A stretch of DNA of 8,382 nucleotides from Hyphomicrobiales bacterium (GCA_015494375.1 WGBL01000186.1:1-8382); one strand, 5' to 3'. Numbered from the stretch's first letter, positions 1 through 7,619 are shown. The notes: a model not told the origin generated them from the letters alone. Numbers and translations are program-made.

Positions 1-1577
1 CGTTCCTCCTCTTTATTGTGCTCACCTCGAACCCGTTCTTGCGGCTCGATCCGGCACCGTTCGAAGGGCGCGGGCTCAACCCCATCCTGCAGGACCCTGC
101 ACTCGCTTTCCATCCGCCGCTGCTCTATATGGGCTATGTCGGCTTCTCGATGGCCTTCTCGTTCGCCATCGCGGCGCTCATTGACGGCCGCATCGACGCC
201 GTCTGGGCGCGCTGGGTGCGGCCCTGGACGCTCGCCGCCTGGATGTTCCTCACCCTCGGCATCTCCATGGGCTCGTGGTGGGCCTATTACGAGCTCGGCT
301 GGGGCGGCTGGTGGTTCTGGGATCCGGTTGAGAACGCCTCCTTCATGCCATGGCTCGCGGGCACGGCGCTTTTGCATTCGGCACTCGTCATGGAAAAGCG
401 CGAGGCCCTCAAGGTCTGGACGATCCTGCTGGCGATCCTCACCTTTTCGCTCTCGCTGCTTGGCACCTTTCTTGTCCGCTCGGGCATATTGAGCTCGGTG
501 CATGCGTTTGCCGTCGATCCCGAACGCGGCGTCTTTGTGCTGGCTATCATGGCCGTCTTCATAGGTGGCGCGCTGGCGCTGTTCGCCTGGCGTGCGCCGC
601 TCCTCAAGCAAGGCGGCCTCTTCGCCCCCATCTCGCGCGAAGGGAGCCTTGTGCTCAACAACCTCTTGCTGACGGTCGCCTGCGCCACCGTCTTCAGCGG
701 CACCCTCTATCCGCTGGTGCGCGAGGCGATTACGGGCGACAAGATCTCGGTGGGGCCGCCCTATTTCAACATGACCTTCGGGCCGCTGATGATCCCGCTC
801 TTGCTGGCGGTGCCGTTTGGGCCCCTGCTGGCCTGGAAGCGCGGCGACCTCATGGGGGCGGCGCAACGGCTTTATGCCGCCGTCGGCCTGTCGCTGCTCG
901 CGATCCTCGCCACCTATGCGCTCACCTGGCGCGGCCCCTCGCTGGCGCCCCTTGCCATCGGTCTCGGCATCTGGGTCATGGTTGGGGCGGTGTCTGAGAT
1001 CGCCTTCCGGACCAAGCTCTTTCGCGCGCCACTCGATGAGACTTGGCGCCGGGCGAAAGGCCTGCCGCGCTCGGCCTATGGCACCATGCTCGCCCATTTC
1101 GGCCTCGGCGTTATGGTCCTTGGCATCGTGGCCACCACCGCCTGGCGCAATGAGCGCATCGTCACCATGAAGCCTGGTGAAAGCCAGCGCATCGCCGGCT
1201 ATGAGGTGGTCTTTGAAGGCGTGGCGCCGCGTGCGGGGCCCAACTACAGCGAGCAGGTGGCGCGCTTCAAGGTGCTCAAGGGTGGGCGGCTGATCAGGCG
1301 CCTCGAGCCCTCCAAGCGGCTCTACATCGCACCCCGTCAGGCCACCACCGAGGCCGGCATTCACGCTGCGCTCACGGGCGATCTCTATATCGTTCTCGGC
1401 GATCGCCAGAGCGCAGGCGCCTTTGCCGTGCGGCTCTATTTCAACCCGCTGGTGCGCCTGATCTGGATTGGGGCCCTCATCATGTTCATTGCCGGCGCCA
1501 TATCCCTCTCCGACCGGCGTCTGCGTGTCGGGGCGCCCAAACGCGCACCACGCGCCGCGGCGGTGCCGGCGGAGTAG
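1..1577 (+). CDS. ccmF: Cytochrome c maturation haem lyase subunit CcmF (CycK), 5'-truncated by window edge
   Basis: CcmF is the polytopic inner-membrane subunit that, with CcmH/CcmI, ligates haem delivered by CcmE to apocytochrome c. The reading frame enters at base 3 and gives 524 residues; the GTG at 18 is internal, not a start. The tryptophan-rich haem-handling motif WGGWWFWDPVENAS lies at about fragment residues 100-113. Four histidines expected for CcmF are visible: HPPLL (about residue 37), LLHSA (125), SSVHAF (167) and LAHFG (365). The spacing of the first three (88 and 42) equals that of E. coli His173, His261 and His303. By that alignment about 135 N-terminal residues lie outside the window. 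Many hydrophobic helices alternate with a soluble stretch (about residues 390-470) before a last membrane helix near the C-terminus. The gene ends 7 bases before ccmH, so the two are surely co-transcribed. Identification is very secure. Confidence 0.97.
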   Translation, partial: FLLFIVLTSNPFLRLDPAPFEGRGLNPILQDPALAFHPPLLYMGYVGFSMAFSFAIAALIDGRIDAVWARWVRPWTLAAWMFLTLGISMGSWWAYYELGWGGWWFWDPVENASFMPWLAGTALLHSALVMEKREALKVWTILLAILTFSLSLLGTFLVRSGILSSVHAFAVDPERGVFVLAIMAVFIGGALALFAWRAPLLKQGGLFAPISREGSLVLNNLLLTVACATVFSGTLYPLVREAITGDKISVGPPYFNMTFGPLMIPLLLAVPFGPLLAWKRGDLMGAAQRLYAAVGLSLLAILATYALTWRGPSLAPLAIGLGIWVMVGAVSEIAFRTKLFRAPLDETWRRAKGLPRSAYGTMLAHFGLGVMVLGIVATTAWRNERIVTMKPGESQRIAGYEVVFEGVAPRAGPNYSEQVARFKVLKGGRLIRRLEPSKRLYIAPRQATTEAGIHAALTGDLYIVLGDRQSAGAFAVRLYFNPLVRLIWIGALIMFIAGAISLSDRRLRVGAPKRAPRAAAVPAE

Positions 1578-1584
1578 CGGCGCC

Positions 1585-2124
1585 ATGGGCGTGCTCGCCA
1601 AACACAGCCTGGGACAAGGCCCGCTGGCACTCGGCATTGCGCTGTTTCTGATGCTGGCGGCCATTCCCATGGCCACGGTGCCATCGCTGCCCGCGCTTGC
1701 CGTCGAGCCCGATGAGATCCTCGATGATCCCGCTCTCGAGGCCCGGGCGCGGAAAATCTCGGCGGGGCTCCGTTGCCTCGTCTGCCAGAACCAGTCGATC
1801 GACGATTCCAACGCCCCGCTCGCAAAGGACCTGCGCATCCTCGTGCGAGAGCGCCTCAAGGCCGGCGACAGCGACGAGCAGGTGATCGCATTCATTGTCG
1901 ATCGCTATGGCGAGTTCGTCCTCCTCAGGCCTCCCTTCGGGCTTCATACATTGCTGCTGTGGCTCGGGCCGCTCCTTCTCCTGGTGCTGGCGGGCTGGTT
2001 CATCTACCGGAGCGCACGCCGTCGCGCCGCAATGGCCCGAGAGGCAAGCGCCGCCGGCGCCCCGCCATTGAGCGAGGAGGAGAAACGCCGCCTCGCCCGG
2101 CTTCTCGACGACGCCGGGGCGTGA
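1585..2124 (+). CDS. ccmH: Cytochrome c maturation thiol reductase CcmH (CycL)
   Basis: CcmH keeps the CXXCH thiols of apocytochrome c reduced and presents them to the CcmF haem lyase at the periplasmic face of the inner membrane. The product has 179 residues. It starts with a hydrophobic signal sequence (about residues 13-39) with a plausible cleavage site after ALA at 37-39. The family signature LRCLVCQNQS carries the redox pair Cys64/Cys67. A single membrane helix lies at about residues 121-141 and is followed by a basic RSARRR stretch, so the reductase domain faces the periplasm and the tail the cytoplasm. The ATG at 1585 was chosen because it directly follows the ccmF stop, has a GGCGGAG-like ribosome site ten bases upstream and gives a complete signal peptide. 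The frame stays open upstream, but only inside ccmF. The charged tail of about 35 residues is typical of alphaproteobacterial CycL. No ccmG lies between the genes; in alphaproteobacteria it usually sits with ccmABC. Confidence 0.95.
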   Translation: MGVLAKHSLGQGPLALGIALFLMLAAIPMATVPSLPALAVEPDEILDDPALEARARKISAGLRCLVCQNQSIDDSNAPLAKDLRILVRERLKAGDSDEQVIAFIVDRYGEFVLLRPPFGLHTLLLWLGPLLLLVLAGWFIYRSARRRAAMAREASAAGAPPLSEEEKRRLARLLDDAGA

Positions 2125-2214
2125 CACGCGCCCCACCTCTCTTCTCTGGATGACATTTTCGCTTGCAGGCGAGGTGCATTCCGGGCTCACTCACGGTGGC
2201 TGCGATGCGCGGAT

Positions 2215-2220
2215 GAGAGG
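2215..2220 (+). promoter_or_regulatory. Ribosome binding site of the FAD/GcvT dehydrogenase gene
   Basis: GAGAGG lies five bases before the ATG at 2226. It supports that start over other in-frame codons. The 101 bases between ccmH and this gene show no clear sigma70-type promoter and no T-tailed hairpin, so read-through from ccm transcription is possible. Confidence 0.6.
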
Positions 2221-2225
2221 CACCG

Positions 2226-4673
2226 ATGAAGTCCCATGTTCAGGTGGCGGTGATCGGCGGCGGTGTCGTCGGTTGCAGCGTGCTCTATCATTTGACGAGA
2301 GCCGGCTGGCGAGATGTCGTGCTCATCGAGCGCTCCGAGCTCACCTCGGGCTCGACCTGGCATGCGGCGGGCGGCTTTCATACGCTCAACAGCGATCCCA
2401 ACGTCGCCAAGCTGCAACGCTACACCATCGACCTCTACAAGGAGATCGAGGCGCTCTCGGGCCAGTCATGCGGGCTCCATCTGACGGGTGGCGTGCAATT
2501 GGCCGGCACGCCCGAGCGGATGGACTATCTCAAGGTGGCTCACGCCAAGGGCCGCTATCTCGGGATGGAGACCGAGCTCATCACGGCCCGCGAAGCCCGC
2601 GAGCTCATGCCGCTTCTTGACGAGCGCCATTTCGTGGGCGCCCTCTGGGACCCCGCCGAGGGCCATCTGGACCCGGCCGGCACCACCCAGGCCTATGCCG
2701 GCGCCGCCAAGAAGGGGGGCGCCGAGATTTATCTCCGCAACCGTGTCGTTGCGCTCAACGCCCGCGCCGACGGCGGTTGGGACGTCGTCACCGAGGCCGG
2801 CACCATCGTTGCCGAGCATGTCGTCAACGCCGCCGGGCTCTGGGCCCGCGAAGTCGGCCGCATGGTCGGCATCGAGCTGCCCGTGCTCGCCATGGAGCAT
2901 ATGTATCTGGTCACCGCCGACATGCCCGAGGTCGCCGAGATCAGGGCCGCGACGGGCAAGGAGGTGGTGCATGCCATCGATTTCGAGGGCGAAATCTATG
3001 TCCGGCAGGAAGGCGCCGGCATGCTCATGGGCACTTATGAGAAGGCATGCGTCCCCTGGCAGCCCAAAGAGACCCCCTGGGATTTCGGCCACGAACTCCT
3101 GGCCGAAGACCTCGAGCGCATCGCGCCCTCGCTCGAGGTGGGGTTCAAGCACTTTCCCGCTTTCGAGCGCGCCGGCATCAAGCGCGTGATCAACGGCCCC
3201 TTCACCTTCTCGCCCGACGGCAACCCGCTCGTCGGCCCCGTGCGCGGGCTTTCCAACTACTGGTGCGCCTGCGCGGTCATGGCCGGCTTCAGCCAGGGGG
3301 GCGGAGTGGGCCTTGCGCTCGCCAATTGGATGGTCGAGGGCGATCCGGGGTTTGATATCTGGGCCATGGACGTCGCCCGCTTCGGGCCCTGGGCGACGCG
3401 CGGCTACACCAACGCCAAGGTCTGTGAGACCTATCGCCGACGCTTTTCCATCACCTATCCCAACGAAGAGCTGCCGGCCGGCCGGCCCCTGCAAACGACG
3501 CCACTATATGACCGCATGCGGAGCCTTGGCGCCGTCATGGGCAACAGCTGGGGGCTTGAGGTGCCACTCTGGTTCGCGCCAGAGGGCGTCGAGCCCCGTG
3601 ACATCCCGTCTTATCGCCGCTCCAACGACTTCGAGCACGTGGGCGCCGAGTGCCGCACCGTGCGTGAGGCGGTGGGGCTTAGCGAGATCGCCAACTTCGC
3701 CAAGTATGAGATCGCTGGGCCCGGCGCCGAGAGCTGGCTCGATCACTTGATGGCCAACCACATGCCCAGGAAAGAGGGCGGCATGATCTTGACGCCGATG
3801 CTCAATGAGCGCGGCAAGCTGATTGGCGATTTCACCATCGCGAAGGTCACCGATGATCGCTTCATGATGTGGGGCTCGAGCCAGGCCGAAGTCCATCACA
3901 TGCGCTGGTTCGAGGCCCATTTGCCGGGCGATGGCTCGGTTCGGGTCCGCGCTCTTGGGCTCGGGCTCGTGGGGCTGGCGATCGCCGGCCCGCGGGCGCG
4001 CGATCTGCTCGCGCGGCTCACAGACGAGGACGTCTCGAATGATGCCTTTCGCTTCATGAGCAGCCGCGCACTCGACGTTGCCGGCGCACCCTGCCGGCTC
4101 AACCGAATCTCATATACGGGCGAGCTTGGCTATGAGATCTGGCTGGCGCCGGAGTTTGAGCACCGCGTTTTTGAGCACATCCTGGAGGCGGGGCGCGATC
4201 TCGGGCTCGGGCTCTTTGGCATGCGGGCGCTGCTGGCGCTCCGGCTCGAGAAGGGGTTTGGCACCTGGTTTGCCGAGTTCCGCCCCATATACGGGCCCAT
4301 CGAGGCGGACCTTGGCCGCTTTGTCGATTTCGCCAAGGGGCCGTTCATCGGCCGCGAGGCGGCGCTGCGAGAGCACGACGAGGGCCCTGCGCGCCGGCGC
4401 GTCACACTCGAGATCGAGACGGGCGACGCCGACGCCCATGCCGATGAGCCCATCTGGCACGATGGGACGGTGGTGGGCTGGGTCACGTCGGGCGGCTATG
4501 GCCATTATGTGCAGAAGTCGCTGGCCCAGGGCTATGTTCCGACCAAACTGCTCGAAGGCGATGGCGTGGATGGCGTAGGCCGCTTCGAGGTCGAGATCCT
4601 GGGGGAGCGCCGCCCGGCCCGGGTCCTCTCCGCCCCGCCCTTCGATCCCGCGGGCAGGCGCATGCGCATGTGA
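2226..4673 (+). CDS. FAD-dependent dehydrogenase fused to GcvT domain (dimethylglycine/sarcosine dehydrogenase-like)
   Basis: This 815-residue protein has the layout of dimethylglycine and sarcosine dehydrogenases, which oxidatively demethylate N-methylglycines and pass the one-carbon unit to tetrahydrofolate. The N-terminal FAD-binding oxidoreductase domain (about residues 5-370) has the dinucleotide motif VIGGGVVG (9-16) followed by an acidic residue at the end of the next strand (Glu35). Within SGSTWHAAG, His46 matches the histidine that binds FAD covalently in mammalian DMGDH and SARDH. The domain closes with FTFSPDGNPLVGP (from about 326) and GFSQGGGVG (354-362). A short linker domain (about 370-430) leads to the GcvT-like folate domain (about 430-705), with GELGYE at 632-637 and RLEKGF soon after. 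A GcvT C-terminal barrel (about 715-800) completes it. No signal peptide is present, so it should be cytoplasmic. Sequence alone does not separate dimethylglycine, sarcosine or another methylated amine as substrate. It follows ccmH by 101 bases on the same strand; a functional link is not obvious. Confidence 0.9.
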   Translation: MKSHVQVAVIGGGVVGCSVLYHLTRAGWRDVVLIERSELTSGSTWHAAGGFHTLNSDPNVAKLQRYTIDLYKEIEALSGQSCGLHLTGGVQLAGTPERMDYLKVAHAKGRYLGMETELITAREARELMPLLDERHFVGALWDPAEGHLDPAGTTQAYAGAAKKGGAEIYLRNRVVALNARADGGWDVVTEAGTIVAEHVVNAAGLWAREVGRMVGIELPVLAMEHMYLVTADMPEVAEIRAATGKEVVHAIDFEGEIYVRQEGAGMLMGTYEKACVPWQPKETPWDFGHELLAEDLERIAPSLEVGFKHFPAFERAGIKRVINGPFTFSPDGNPLVGPVRGLSNYWCACAVMAGFSQGGGVGLALANWMVEGDPGFDIWAMDVARFGPWATRGYTNAKVCETYRRRFSITYPNEELPAGRPLQTTPLYDRMRSLGAVMGNSWGLEVPLWFAPEGVEPRDIPSYRRSNDFEHVGAECRTVREAVGLSEIANFAKYEIAGPGAESWLDHLMANHMPRKEGGMILTPMLNERGKLIGDFTIAKVTDDRFMMWGSSQAEVHHMRWFEAHLPGDGSVRVRALGLGLVGLAIAGPRARDLLARLTDEDVSNDAFRFMSSRALDVAGAPCRLNRISYTGELGYEIWLAPEFEHRVFEHILEAGRDLGLGLFGMRALLALRLEKGFGTWFAEFRPIYGPIEADLGRFVDFAKGPFIGREAALREHDEGPARRRVTLEIETGDADAHADEPIWHDGTVVGWVTSGGYGHYVQKSLAQGYVPTKLLEGDGVDGVGRFEVEILGERRPARVLSAPPFDPAGRRMRM

Positions 4674-4734
4674 GCTGATGCTGCGAGCGTTGGGGATGGA
4701 CGTTGGCAGCGGGCGTTGGCGGCATTGGCGACCT

Positions 4735-4760
4735 TGGCCATGGCGCGGGCCGCGCGGCCA
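4735..4760. terminator. Possible hairpin between convergent genes
   Basis: TGGCC at 4735-4739 pairs with GGCCA at 4756-4760. Inside it GCGC (4743-4746) pairs with GCGC (4752-4755) around a GGGCC loop, leaving a three-base ATG bulge on one side. It sits in the gap between the plus-strand dehydrogenase and the minus-strand UPF0149 gene, where a bidirectional terminator would be expected. There is no T-run on either side, so it is not a standard intrinsic terminator. It may only reflect high GC content. Confidence 0.25.
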
Positions 4761-4937
4761 CCGACAAACAAGCCTCGCCATGGCGCGCCTCAGCCCCTCG
4801 GTGTAGTGACGCGCCACACACCCGAGCCTATGCCTGGCCTCTCCTGCGGCGATGCGTTCAGCGCCCCAGTTCCTCAGGGCATCCACAACCAGCGGCCACT
4901 GCACAGCCAGCCACCGCCCCCGGCCATCTCCGCCCGT

Positions 4938-5675
4938 TCACTGCATGCAGCACTTCTTGTATTTCCTCCCCGAGCCGCAGGGGCAAGGGGCATTGCGGCC
5001 GATCTTTGGGGCGCTGCGGCGCTGCGGCATGGCAGGCGCGCCAGACCGCCCGGCGGGCGCGAAGAGGCCGTGGAGCGGCACACCGCGCTCGCGCCAATAG
5101 TCGCGGATCGCAAGCACGCTATCACCGATCACATCCCGCGCCGCGGCAATAATCTCCTCCCGGTCACGAGGGAGCTCCGGGAGGAGATCATCGACGAGCT
5201 TTGGTTCGAGCTGAAGGAGGATCGGAGCGAGCAGGTTGCGCGCGTCGTCGTCTGCCAAGAGCGGGCTCCAGGCGCGCGCACAAAGGCGCATGCCGGCAAT
5301 GAAGCCCTCTGCCCAGTTGCGCGCGACCTCGCGGTCGTCGCTGTCGACCCAGAAAAAAGGTTCGTAATCCGCGCCTTCATCGTCCGCACCCATTTCACCG
5401 GCAAGAGTGCTTGCCACATCATTGTACTGCGCCATCAGAATGGCCATGGCAGCCGCTTTGTCCTCGTCATCAAGGCTGCTATCCTCGAGGTTCGTGATCG
5501 TCGGCACCCAGCGGCTCGGCGGCACGGATTTCGGCCCGATGATGACGGCGGTCAGCACACCATGGGTATAGGAGAGGTGCGAGAGGGCTTGCGCATACTC
5601 TTCTGGCGAGGAGAGGAGCGCCGCCATCTCCCGCTCGAGAGCCTCCGGCTCGCACAACCGCGAAAACGTGCCCAT
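4938..5675 (-). CDS. UPF0149/YecA-like protein with C-terminal SEC-C zinc motif
   Basis: The product has 245 residues. The body (about residues 20-195) resembles the UPF0149 (YgfB/YecA) family: YTHGVLTAVIIGP at 36-48, a following Pro-x-x-Trp (RWVP at 55-58), and WAEGFIAGM at 121-129. These are the recurring helix signatures of that alpha-helical family. The last 20 residues form a SEC-C metal-binding motif, NAPCPCGSGRKYKKCC, with Cys231, Cys233, Cys242 and Cys243 in the CxC-x8-CC pattern. In SecA this module binds zinc and contacts SecB and the ribosome; in YecA-type proteins its role is poorly known. The ATG at 5675 is preferred over one 14 codons upstream because a strong AAAGGAGGG lies just before it. 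The protein is acidic and has no signal peptide, so it is cytoplasmic. It is downstream of, and in the same direction as, the caspase-like gene, but 303 bases away, so it is probably transcribed separately. Confidence 0.88.
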   Translation of the reverse strand: MGTFSRLCEPEALEREMAALLSSPEEYAQALSHLSYTHGVLTAVIIGPKSVPPSRWVPTITNLEDSSLDDEDKAAAMAILMAQYNDVASTLAGEMGADDEGADYEPFFWVDSDDREVARNWAEGFIAGMRLCARAWSPLLADDDARNLLAPILLQLEPKLVDDLLPELPRDREEIIAAARDVIGDSVLAIRDYWRERGVPLHGLFAPAGRSGAPAMPQRRSAPKIGRNAPCPCGSGRKYKKCCMQ

Positions 5676-5681
5676 GATCTG

Positions 5682-5690
5682 CCCTCCTTT
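5682..5690 (-). promoter_or_regulatory. Ribosome binding site that fixes the start of the UPF0149 gene
   Basis: On the minus strand AAAGGAGGG lies six bases before the ATG at 5675. This near-perfect Shine-Dalgarno would fall inside the coding region if the upstream in-frame ATG at 5717 were used, so it argues for the shorter 245-residue protein. Confidence 0.75.
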
Positions 5691-5769
5691 GCCGCGTTGT
5701 TTGCGAAGGCGTGCCACTCCGCCTCGCCCGGCTGGAGGGATTGGAGGCGAATCGACCCGACCATCACAA

Positions 5770-5798
5770 GACTAGGCACCGCAGCGCAAAGTCGGCAA
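5770..5798 (-). promoter_or_regulatory. Weak candidate promoter for the UPF0149 gene
   Basis: On the minus strand TTGCCG (5798-5793) and CTAGTC (5775-5770) are separated by exactly 17 bases. The first is a fair -35 match and the second a poor -10 match. Transcription from here would leave a leader of roughly 90 bases before the ATG at 5675. Chance occurrence is quite possible. Confidence 0.2.
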
Positions 5799-5813
5799 GC
5801 GAAAGGCAGGGTT

Positions 5814-5840
5814 CGGCACGGCTTGTCCACCACTGTGCCG
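5814..5840. repeat. Inverted repeat CGGCAC-N15-GTGCCG
   Basis: Two perfect six-base arms (5814-5819 and 5835-5840) flank 15 bases. A T-A pair and a G-T wobble extend the stem outward. On the minus strand it lies just upstream of the weak promoter candidate of the UPF0149 gene. It could therefore be a regulator site or an RNA hairpin, but six-base arms in GC-rich DNA are not strong evidence. Confidence 0.3.
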
Positions 5841-5978
5841 GATGTGCTTGAGAGTATGGCCCCTGCGATGACTTTGGCGCCCCCTCGATACTGTGGACCC
5901 TCTGGAGGGGAAGCACCGGGACTTCGATATCCTATCGGGCGGGATGCTTCGCGCACGCGCCCTCCCCGCATACGCCCC

Positions 5979-7535
5979 TCACCTCAGCGGCACATTGGCG
6001 AGTGACAGGGTCCAAGGGATCACCTTCTCGCCCACCACCACATAGGCCGGCACCGACAGCGCGCCCGCGGCCGCGCGCACGCGCCCCTCGCATTGCAACG
6101 AGACCTGTGCAATCACCGACCCGCCGGGCCCGAGCGGCGTCGAGCCGCCCTCGTAGCGCCGCGTGAAGCGGTCCTTCCACATGCTGGGCAGGCCCCGCAC
6201 GGCATCGCTGCGGTTGCTCGGCTCACAGCGCACGCCGGTGGAGGTGGTGAATGCGCTTTCTTTGCCGCGGTTGTAGACCGCCAGCCGAAGCGTGCGCGGC
6301 GAGACATTGGTAATCTGCACCGCGGCGCGCAAGTAGGTGAGGGGGCGCCAGGGGTCGTCCTCGAGCTCGAGCCCGGCCGAGACGACCCGCAGCGAGAGCC
6401 AACGCCCCGGATCGGCCGGAAGTCGCGCAACCATCTCCCCAGTGCCACCACTGCTCGCAAAGCCGCTGCCGCCGCCCGTGGGCGCGGCCCTGCCGCAGCC
6501 GAGCTCCTTGCGCCGGGCGCGGGCATAGGGCGCGCATTGGCTCGCCCCGTGGCGGGCGAGGAAGGTTTTCAACATGGCGCAGCTGCGGCTCCCCTCGATC
6601 GCCCGCCATTCCTTCCAGCAGCGGTCCGCCACCGGCGGCGGCGCTACCGGCGGTGGCGGCGGAGGCGGCGCGGTGCCATCGCCGTTGCCCTCCACCTCGA
6701 GGTCGCGCTTGCCCGCCGCCGGATAGAACGCCTCGCTCAGCTCGTCGTAATAGGCCGGGCTCTGGCGGTGGCCGACGCGGGCGGCAAGGGCGCGTACCCG
6801 CCGCCTCACCTTGCGCGCTATCCCCGAGAGATCGAGGCCCGGTTGGCGGAGCAGGGGCAGGAGCGCGCGGGTGTAAACCGAATTGGGGCTCGGGTCGCCG
6901 GGCCCCAGCCGGTCGAGCGCCTCCTGCCCGGCGCCCGCCGAATACATGACGAACGTGCCCTCGCTGGGCGCCGCGCGGGCAAGGCCGCGCGTCCCGCCAA
7001 GCCCCTTGGCCCCCGGCCGGGCGAAGGGGTTGTTGCGGCAGGCATCGAGGATCAGCCAGCGCACCCGCGCGCCGCGGGCCGCGAGCTCGGCCTCGATTGC
7101 GTCCATGGCGATGGCCTCGGCGCGCAGAATCGCGGCCTCACCCGTTCCGAGGCGGGCGATGTCGGCGGGCAGCAGATAGTTGCGCCCGCCAAGCTGCACG
7201 CCATGCCCCGAATAATAGAACGCCACCACATCGCCCGGGCGGACGCGGCGATATAGGTCTGCGAGTAGCCGGACGAAGCGCCTGCGGCCGACATTCTCGC
7301 CCTTGAGCACCGAAAAACCGAGGCGGCCGAGCGCGCGCCCCATGGCCCGGGCATCGCCCACGGCCTTCTTGAGCTGCTTGTCTGGCCCGAGATTGCCATA
7401 GCGGTCGATACCGATGACGAGGGCGAGGCGGGCGGCGGCGGCCGGCCGGGCGCCCCCGAGCATGGCCGGCAACACCAACAAGACGAACACAAGCAACGGC
7501 AAAGAACAGAAAACGCGCAACCGATAAGCCGTCAT
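5979..7535 (-). CDS. Secreted caspase-like protein (peptidase C14/metacaspase type) with extra C-terminal modules
   Basis: The product has 518 residues. A positively charged start and hydrophobic core (about residues 8-29) ending in ARPAAAA form a good signal peptide, so the protein is probably periplasmic or exported. The caspase-fold domain (about 36-272) begins with RLALVIGIDRYG. It carries the catalytic dyad as His111 in YYSGHGVQ and Cys166 in LILDACRNNPF, followed by TFVMYSAGAGQ (194-204); all are standard for bacterial caspase homologues. After a seven-proline run (290-296) comes a short helical module (about 304-347). It resembles the W..I..S...L..FL..H...PYA.ARRKEL repeat often seen behind caspase domains in alphaproteobacteria, but here it has four cysteines (306, 319, 334, 347). 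The last 140 residues look like a beta-rich domain (VQITNVSPRTLRLAVYN) with Cys437 and Cys482. Substrate unknown. The ATG at 7535 follows a purine-rich ribosome site. Upstream are an AT-rich repeat and a possible small ORF. Confidence 0.9.
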   Translation of the reverse strand: MTAYRLRVFCSLPLLVFVLLVLPAMLGGARPAAAARLALVIGIDRYGNLGPDKQLKKAVGDARAMGRALGRLGFSVLKGENVGRRRFVRLLADLYRRVRPGDVVAFYYSGHGVQLGGRNYLLPADIARLGTGEAAILRAEAIAMDAIEAELAARGARVRWLILDACRNNPFARPGAKGLGGTRGLARAAPSEGTFVMYSAGAGQEALDRLGPGDPSPNSVYTRALLPLLRQPGLDLSGIARKVRRRVRALAARVGHRQSPAYYDELSEAFYPAAGKRDLEVEGNGDGTAPPPPPPPVAPPPVADRCWKEWRAIEGSRSCAMLKTFLARHGASQCAPYARARRKELGCGRAAPTGGGSGFASSGGTGEMVARLPADPGRWLSLRVVSAGLELEDDPWRPLTYLRAAVQITNVSPRTLRLAVYNRGKESAFTTSTGVRCEPSNRSDAVRGLPSMWKDRFTRRYEGGSTPLGPGGSVIAQVSLQCEGRVRAAAGALSVPAYVVVGEKVIPWTLSLANVPLR

Positions 7536-7548
7536 CCCCCCTCCCCTT
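7536..7548 (-). promoter_or_regulatory. All-purine ribosome binding site of the caspase-like gene
   Basis: On the minus strand AAGGGGAGGGGGG abuts the ATG at 7535 with no pyrimidine between. The core GGGGAGG leaves about four bases to the start codon, which fixes this start. The leader closely resembles that of the small ORF upstream (7724-7734). Confidence 0.65.
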
Positions 7549-7575
7549 GTGCGCTGTGTGGTTTGCGCCAGATTA

Positions 7576-7597
7576 TTTCATCTCATTTTTCATCTCA
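7576..7597 (-). repeat. AT-rich direct repeat upstream of the caspase-like gene
   Basis: On the minus strand TGAGATGAAA occurs twice with a 12-base period (7597-7588 and 7585-7576). A related TTGAGATAA lies further upstream near 7613-7621. The stretch is much richer in A and T than the rest of the window. An AATAAT that could serve as a -10 element lies at 7577-7572, about 37 bases before the caspase ATG; no good -35 sits at the matching distance. It may be a promoter or operator region for the caspase-like gene. Confidence 0.5.
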
Positions 7598-7619
7598 CTT
7601 TGCCTCATCCGAGCTTATC

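Larger units (their letters stand above)
5676..5978. other. 303-base intergenic gap with no gene seen
   Basis: This separates the caspase-like gene from the UPF0149 gene, both on the minus strand. Reading frames cross it but have no family features and no good ribosome site of their own. It holds the UPF0149 ribosome site, a weak promoter-like pair (5770-5798) and a dyad (5814-5840). A small inverted repeat CCCT-CTGG-AGGG lies at 5898-5909. No T-tailed terminator follows the caspase-like gene. Confidence 0.6.

Noticed and set aside
2125..2225. A glycine-type riboswitch or other structured leader before the dimethylglycine/sarcosine dehydrogenase-like gene
   Set aside because: The 101-base gap is short and shows no conserved aptamer elements that I can recognise.
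2466..3494. A 342-codon minus-strand frame inside the FAD/GcvT gene
   Set aside because: Its glycine- and histidine-rich product mirrors the codon pattern of the sense gene; the sense frame has all expected FAD motifs.
4110..4904. A 264-codon minus-strand frame overlapping the end of the FAD/GcvT gene and the gap after it
   Set aside because: Most of it is antisense to the GcvT domain. Only its first part lies in the gap and that has no recognised domain, so it is noted only as a possible gene remnant.
5676..5717. Upstream in-frame start that would add 14 residues to the UPF0149 protein
   Set aside because: The strong AAAGGAGGG at 5682-5690 would lie inside the coding region; it points to the ATG at 5675.
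4716..6005. A 429-codon open frame on the plus strand across the UPF0149 gene
   Set aside because: It runs antisense through the whole UPF0149/SEC-C gene and both gaps, lacks family features and has no good ribosome site.
6093..7256. A 387-codon open frame on the plus strand opposite the caspase-like gene
   Set aside because: It is antisense to a gene with a clear signal peptide, catalytic dyad and ribosome site. Its product is arginine/alanine-rich with no motif, as expected for a GC-rich shadow frame.
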